A stretch of DNA of 64,000 nucleotides from Verrucomicrobiales bacterium (GTDB lineage: Bacteria; Verrucomicrobiota; Verrucomicrobiia; Verrucomicrobiales; SLCJ01). The notes beneath the pieces were generated by a model that ran no database searches, had not been told where the DNA came from, and worked only from the letters and a program-made list of their open reading frames with translations. Every line of letters starts with the position of its first letter. Positions within the stretch are counted from its first letter, which is position 1. Where the stretch lies: assembly GCA_024636835.1 (NCBI GenBank), contig JAGXGH010000086.1:1-64000 (forward strand), read 5' to 3'. Positions 60,715-64,000 of the stretch are shown one piece after another. A program made the position numbers and the translations under genes.

Positions 60715-63195
60715 CTAGCCCCCACCACCGCACACCAATACACACCGAAAGCCGCGGTTACTGCCGCGGTAATCGGGGATAGTGCGATGGCGGAGGGAAG
60801 ACAAGAACCAGTGCTGATCGTGGTAATCCCAGCCACCCCCGCGCAGCACGCGGCGTTTCCGATCACCACTAAACCAGTCCTCGCACCACTCCAACACATT
60901 ACCCCCCATGTCATGTAGTCCGTATTTGTTTGCCTTGTAGCTTCCCACAGGCGCCACCCTGGCATGGGCATCACGATGTCCGGAAATTAGTGTCCAATTC
61001 CACGGCCAACTTCCCACTTTCGCCTCACTTCCCGCATAGTTCCCATCGTCACTTTTCGGCGGATAGTTGTTCCCCCACGGATACACACCTGCGATCTCTT
61101 GATCTTTGCTTTTCGGCGTGCCGGAGGCGCTCTCGTTTAACCCTACTGCCACACTCCACTCGTGATCGGATGGTAAGCGGTATTCTTGATCACTGCGAAT
61201 ACGCCCCGCTTTGCGCTCACGCTCGGTCAGCCATTTGCAAAATGCCTTCGCATCGTTCCAACTCACTCCGCACAAGGCGTAATCTGGCCCCTGGGCATGT
61301 CCCGGACTCTTCCATGTCCGGCCCACTTGCACGAAACCCGCCTCATATCCCTCTTTGTGATCAAGGGAATACATCCCACTCGTCGCATCATACCCCGTCT
61401 CCTTCACAAACGTCTCAAAGTCCTTCACCCGCGTCTCGTAAACACTGAACAATACGCCATTACTCCCGGCTGGCACGAACTTCATTCCGAGGTCGTTGGT
61501 ATAAGGCTTTCCTGCCAGTGGATAGGGAATTTTCTTTAACACGGGACTGGCCGTCGCCGTCTTTCCTTTCATCACCTCCACACGCAGCTCGGCGACCTCA
61601 TACCCCTGCTTCTCCACCTCAATCACATGCACACCAGTCGGCACTTCAACTTCCAGCGGAGTCACTCCCAGTTCCTTCCCTCCCACACCACGCACCATGG
61701 CACCAGCAGGCTCGCTCACCACTTTCATCCGTCCTTGCGAAAACTCCCACACACCTTTCCCTGTTTTCCCGTTCGCCACTTCTACCTGCGTCTTCCCATC
61801 TGGCCAGCCCTCGCGCTTAAACACCACTTCATAAGTCCCGACAGGCTGTTCATCCAAACTCAGCGGTGTCTTGCCTAACAGCTTCTCACCTCCACCAACA
61901 ACCTGGTAAACCGACATCCCCGAAGGCACACTGACCAGCTCCAAGGTTCCCTGACCGAACTCCCAATCCACCTCTTCTTTGAGGTCACGCGCCACCGTCA
62001 GTCGACGTTTGTAATCCGGCCAACTGGAACGCTTCATCACCACCTCGTATTCGCCCGTTGGTAAGTCCGCCTCCACTCCGGGTGTCCGCCCGCTGCGCGG
62101 CTCGAACTCGCGATCACTCTTCACATCGCTGGACACCTGCGTGAGTTCGTAGCTCATCCCCTCAGGCGTGCTTTTCACCAAGACCGCGCCTTCGCTGCGG
62201 TTCAAACGCAGCGGCCCCATTACCGTGGTGTCATCTTTACGCACCACCGCCGTCTGCGTCACGGGGTCGTAACCTTTCTTCTCTATCACCACCTCATACC
62301 TTCCCAGCTTCAAGTCCACGTAATTGGCAGGGCTCAGCTCTTCGCCTTTACCACTCAAGCGTATCGTCGCACCACCGGGTTCGGTTTTGACCACCACCGC
62401 ACCTCTCGCATTAGTCAGCAACTTCTCCAACCTCGCCACTGCTTCATTGGCTTCGACATTGTCTGCATCCAGAGACGCGGCTTTGCCATACAACTCGAAG
62501 GCCTCACCCCACTCATCCTGACCTTGCGCGATGCGCGCCTGCACTAGCAAACGTTCGACTTCACGATCTCGCTCTGCCAAAGCGCGGGCATTTTCTGCCT
62601 CAATTTTCTCCAGCGCTGTCTTCACCCGCTTTTCGCCATCGAGTGCTTCTTTCCAGCTCGGTTTTAACGACAAGGCTTCCGCATAAACCTCGGCCGCCTC
62701 GTCCCAACTCTCGGACTTTTCGTGCACCATACCTTGCTGAACTAAACGCGCTGCCATCTCACGCTTGGGATTCTCCATCCCAAACCACCAGCCAGCTCCC
62801 GCTCCACACATCAGCAACACCAATACAATAGCGACAAGAATCTCTTTTCCATTCCTCGAGCCAGGCGATTTCGAACGGCTTGCGCTCGCTCGCTTCGACG
62901 TAGCTACCGCATCCTTGTCTTCTTCGGATGGTGATGGTTGGGGATCGCTCTCGACAGAACCGAAATCAGGACGGAGCATCGGGAGTTCACCGCCATCCGC
63001 CGCCAGTTCGATCGTTTCAATCGCCTCATCGAGCTTTGTTAGAGTATCCCTATATTTCGCCTTCAGACCAGGCGTTGGAGCCTTTGCCAGCTTTTCCTCA
63101 AGCCGCCCTTGAAGACGCCGATACGCCTCATGGCGCTCCACTTCATCAGCCCCCTCGGAAACCCCGAGCATTGCATAAGCATCCTTCAAATTCAT
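60715..63195 (-). CDS. J-like / TPR / PEGA / FGE-fold membrane protein (copy A)
   Basis: 826 residues, paralogue of 53989-56241. 1-75: J-like helices (MNLKDAYAMLGVSEGADEVE) without HPD. ~128-150: membrane helix (ILVAIVLVLLMCGAGAGWWF). ~160-260: TPR-like. ~275-560: four PEGA repeats, one more than copy B (extra units GTLELVSVPSGMSVYQ and GRMKVVSEPAGAMV). ~570-822: SUMF1-type fold, with WNDAKAFCKWLTERER, PWGNNYPPKSDDGNYAGSEA, DMGGNVLEWCEDWFSG and the last segment VLRGGGWDYHDQHWFLSSLR then GFRCV. The catalytic cysteines of FGE are missing. The last 40 residues show D, Y, H, R, G, N where such proteins in diversity-generating retroelements have Asn in the template. Start at 63195, the same Met as copy B. 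Confidence 0.85.
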   Translation of the reverse strand: MNLKDAYAMLGVSEGADEVERHEAYRRLQGRLEEKLAKAPTPGLKAKYRDTLTKLDEAIETIELAADGGELPMLRPDFGSVESDPQPSPSEEDKDAVATSKRASASRSKSPGSRNGKEILVAIVLVLLMCGAGAGWWFGMENPKREMAARLVQQGMVHEKSESWDEAAEVYAEALSLKPSWKEALDGEKRVKTALEKIEAENARALAERDREVERLLVQARIAQGQDEWGEAFELYGKAASLDADNVEANEAVARLEKLLTNARGAVVVKTEPGGATIRLSGKGEELSPANYVDLKLGRYEVVIEKKGYDPVTQTAVVRKDDTTVMGPLRLNRSEGAVLVKSTPEGMSYELTQVSSDVKSDREFEPRSGRTPGVEADLPTGEYEVVMKRSSWPDYKRRLTVARDLKEEVDWEFGQGTLELVSVPSGMSVYQVVGGGEKLLGKTPLSLDEQPVGTYEVVFKREGWPDGKTQVEVANGKTGKGVWEFSQGRMKVVSEPAGAMVRGVGGKELGVTPLEVEVPTGVHVIEVEKQGYEVAELRVEVMKGKTATASPVLKKIPYPLAGKPYTNDLGMKFVPAGSNGVLFSVYETRVKDFETFVKETGYDATSGMYSLDHKEGYEAGFVQVGRTWKSPGHAQGPDYALCGVSWNDAKAFCKWLTERERKAGRIRSDQEYRLPSDHEWSVAVGLNESASGTPKSKDQEIAGVYPWGNNYPPKSDDGNYAGSEAKVGSWPWNWTLISGHRDAHARVAPVGSYKANKYGLHDMGGNVLEWCEDWFSGDRKRRVLRGGGWDYHDQHWFLSSLRHRTIPDYRGSNRGFRCVLVCGGGG

Positions 63196-63304
63196 CACCC
63201 GAAAATCAAGCGGCAATCAAAAGCACATAGCAACTCAAAAAGTCTTGAATCTCGCTCTCGCCCTAAGCCGAGCTTTGAGGTTGATCGGACAACTTCCAAA
63301 AACA

Positions 63305-63344
63305 CAAAAAAATCCTACGCCTCCATTTCTGGAGGTAGTCGGAT
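63305..63344 (-). terminator. Strong rho-independent terminator after tRNA-Leu
   Basis: On the minus strand, ATCC-GA-CTACCTCCA pairs with TGGAGG-C-GTAGGAT around a GAAA tetraloop, and a run of T's follows at once (63306-63311 read as A on the plus strand). It lies 13 bases after the tRNA and stops transcription before copy A. Confidence 0.88.
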
Positions 63345-63357
63345 GATTGCTAGAAAA

Positions 63358-63439
63358 TACTCAGAACAGGACTCGAACCTGCACGGGTCACCCCACTGGT
63401 GCCTAAAACCAGCGCGTCTACCAATTCCGCCATCTGAGC
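63358..63439 (-). tRNA. tRNA-Leu(TAG)
   Basis: 82 bases without encoded CCA. Acceptor GCTCAGA pairs with TCTGAGT, then discriminator A. The D-arm carries GGCGGAATTGGTAGACGCG. The anticodon stem-loop CTGGT-TTTAGGC-ACCAG gives anticodon TAG, which reads CTA/CTG leucine codons. The long variable arm (TGGGGTGACCCGT) is class II, and the T-arm is GCAGGTTCGAGTCCTG. A terminator follows directly. Confidence 0.96.
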
Positions 63440-64000
63440 AACGGGAAGGCACCACCATTACTCCGCAGAAGGATCAATGCAAGCGCATCTGTGCAGACAA
63501 TTTCTGATTATTCTGAAGCGTTGTAAGCTTTGTGAAACAGCCGTCGATGAAATCTAGGGAGGTATTGTTTTTGGCCGCACCACGTAAAACCTTCGGTCAC
63601 GTGGCTTGTCGGCGGAGAAAAGACGCAAAAAACCGGCACCAGCGCTACCGCTTGCGACCAATGCCTATTGCTCAATGCCCAATGCCTTTTTTTTACCATG
63701 AAGAGCATGAGGAACATGAAGCTTGGGTTGTGTTTTTAACCAGAAGGGCTGGAAGGACAAGAAAGGGTTAAAGGGAGTGATTCCGGTTTTCTGTAGCGGT
63801 GGCTTTGTAAGCGTCGGAGGGTGATAGGGGAAACAGAGGGACGTTCGTTCGGCGCTTGCAAAGCGTCCGCTACAGGGAATCCAAATTCCGCGCTTCACGT
63901 AATGAATACCATCGGAGGTGTGATGGCATAATGCGGCTGAGCATGCCTCCTGCCTCCCATTTTTTTGCGCCTTTTGTGCCTTTTTGCGGCTAAATTTCAG
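63440..64000. other. 561-base gene-free end of the window
   Basis: No gene is supported; frames here are short and of poor composition. It contains low-complexity 'CATGAAGAGCATGAGGAACATGAAG' style repeats near 63700 and a TTTTGCGCCTTTTGTGCCTTTTTGCGG run at the end (split here for length: three GCC/TTTT units). A palindromic element is listed separately at 63791-63875. Confidence 0.5.
63791..63875. repeat. 'CTGTAGCGG' inverted intergenic element
   Basis: CTGTAGCGG (63791-63799) is matched by CCGCTACAG (63867-63875) in inverted orientation, with GCTTTG..AAGCG and CGCTTGCAAAGCG inside each arm. The 85-base unit resembles dispersed intergenic elements. Copies were not found elsewhere in this window. 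Confidence 0.55.

Noticed and set aside
60482-60745. Minus-strand 87-residue frame after copy A, first read as a possible Avd or accessory protein of a retroelement
   Set aside because: It overlaps the end of copy A in another frame, has many Trp and Cys, and lacks the four-helix pattern of Avd. No reverse transcriptase is in the window.
63508-63898. Short frames near the window end
   Set aside because: Low-complexity and repeat-derived, with no start-site or composition support.

Overview
The window looks like one end of an assembled contig from a member of the Verrucomicrobiota, probably Verrucomicrobiales. The reasons are an Amuc_1102-like pilus-associated protein, a MoxR/DUF58/VWA/DUF4175-like/DUF4159/cytochrome c operon of the planctomycete-verrucomicrobial type, PEGA plus sulfatase-modifying-factor proteins, many lipoproteins, and intergenic palindromic repeats of the 'aaccac..ggat' kind. 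This placement is inference from gene content. Bases 1-41 are Illumina Nextera adapter rather than genome, so the first gene is truncated artificially.

Layout. 42-8.9 kb: a truncated CPA2 antiporter, two DoxX-like membrane proteins, then a tight minus-strand run NUDIX (MTH1-like) > HisA (eukaryotic type) > methyltransferase > MtfA-like peptidase. Small genes follow: a lipoprotein, a CPXCG zinc protein, a GGQ release-factor-like protein, an M42 peptidase, a lipid A-type acyltransferase and a GxxExxY protein. 9-20.7 kb: a pilin-like protein and an octaheme cytochrome-TPR protein, an orphan antitoxin between two 41-bp repeats, then the alpha-2-macroglobulin/pbpC pair, with pbpC broken by a one-base frameshift. 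20.7-23.6 kb: repeat-rich spacers, an NlpC/P60-like lipoprotein and the Amuc_1102-like protein. 23.6-28.7 kb: hemA-hemC-cobA/hemD with a ccsA-type gene, then apt on the opposite strand.

28.7-37.9 kb is a defence island on the plus strand: type III Res, an RloA-like ATPase, an RloB-like TOPRIM protein, type III Mod, a TIR-domain protein and a CoiA-like zinc/nuclease protein. The island begins right after apt and ends at a decayed second copy of the apt 3' end (66/83 bases identical). This is what an island that integrated into the 3' end of apt would leave behind.

37.9-49 kb (minus): a seven-gene operon moxR > DUF58 > BatA-like > VWA > DUF4175-like > DUF4159 > calcineurin-like/tetraheme cytochrome. 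49.3-52.1 kb: argF, a panE-like reductase and menG/ubiE. 52.3-63.2 kb (minus): a five-gene cluster that I regard as the best candidate for an undescribed system. It holds two paralogous membrane proteins (J-like domain, TM, TPR, PEGA repeats, cysteine-less formylglycine-generating-enzyme fold), an extreme Ala/Glu/Gln/Ser coiled-coil protein with 42-bp tandem repeats, a membrane protein resembling dynamin with a degenerate P-loop, and an Hsp70. A tRNA-Leu(TAG) with a strong terminator lies upstream, and the last 560 bases hold only repeats.

Several chromosomal functions connect. The heme operon and the ccsA-like gene would feed the two multiheme cytochromes. The moxR operon is typical of metal- or cofactor-dependent assembly modules. 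The defence island combines at least two, perhaps three, nucleic-acid or NAD-targeting effectors in one transcription unit.
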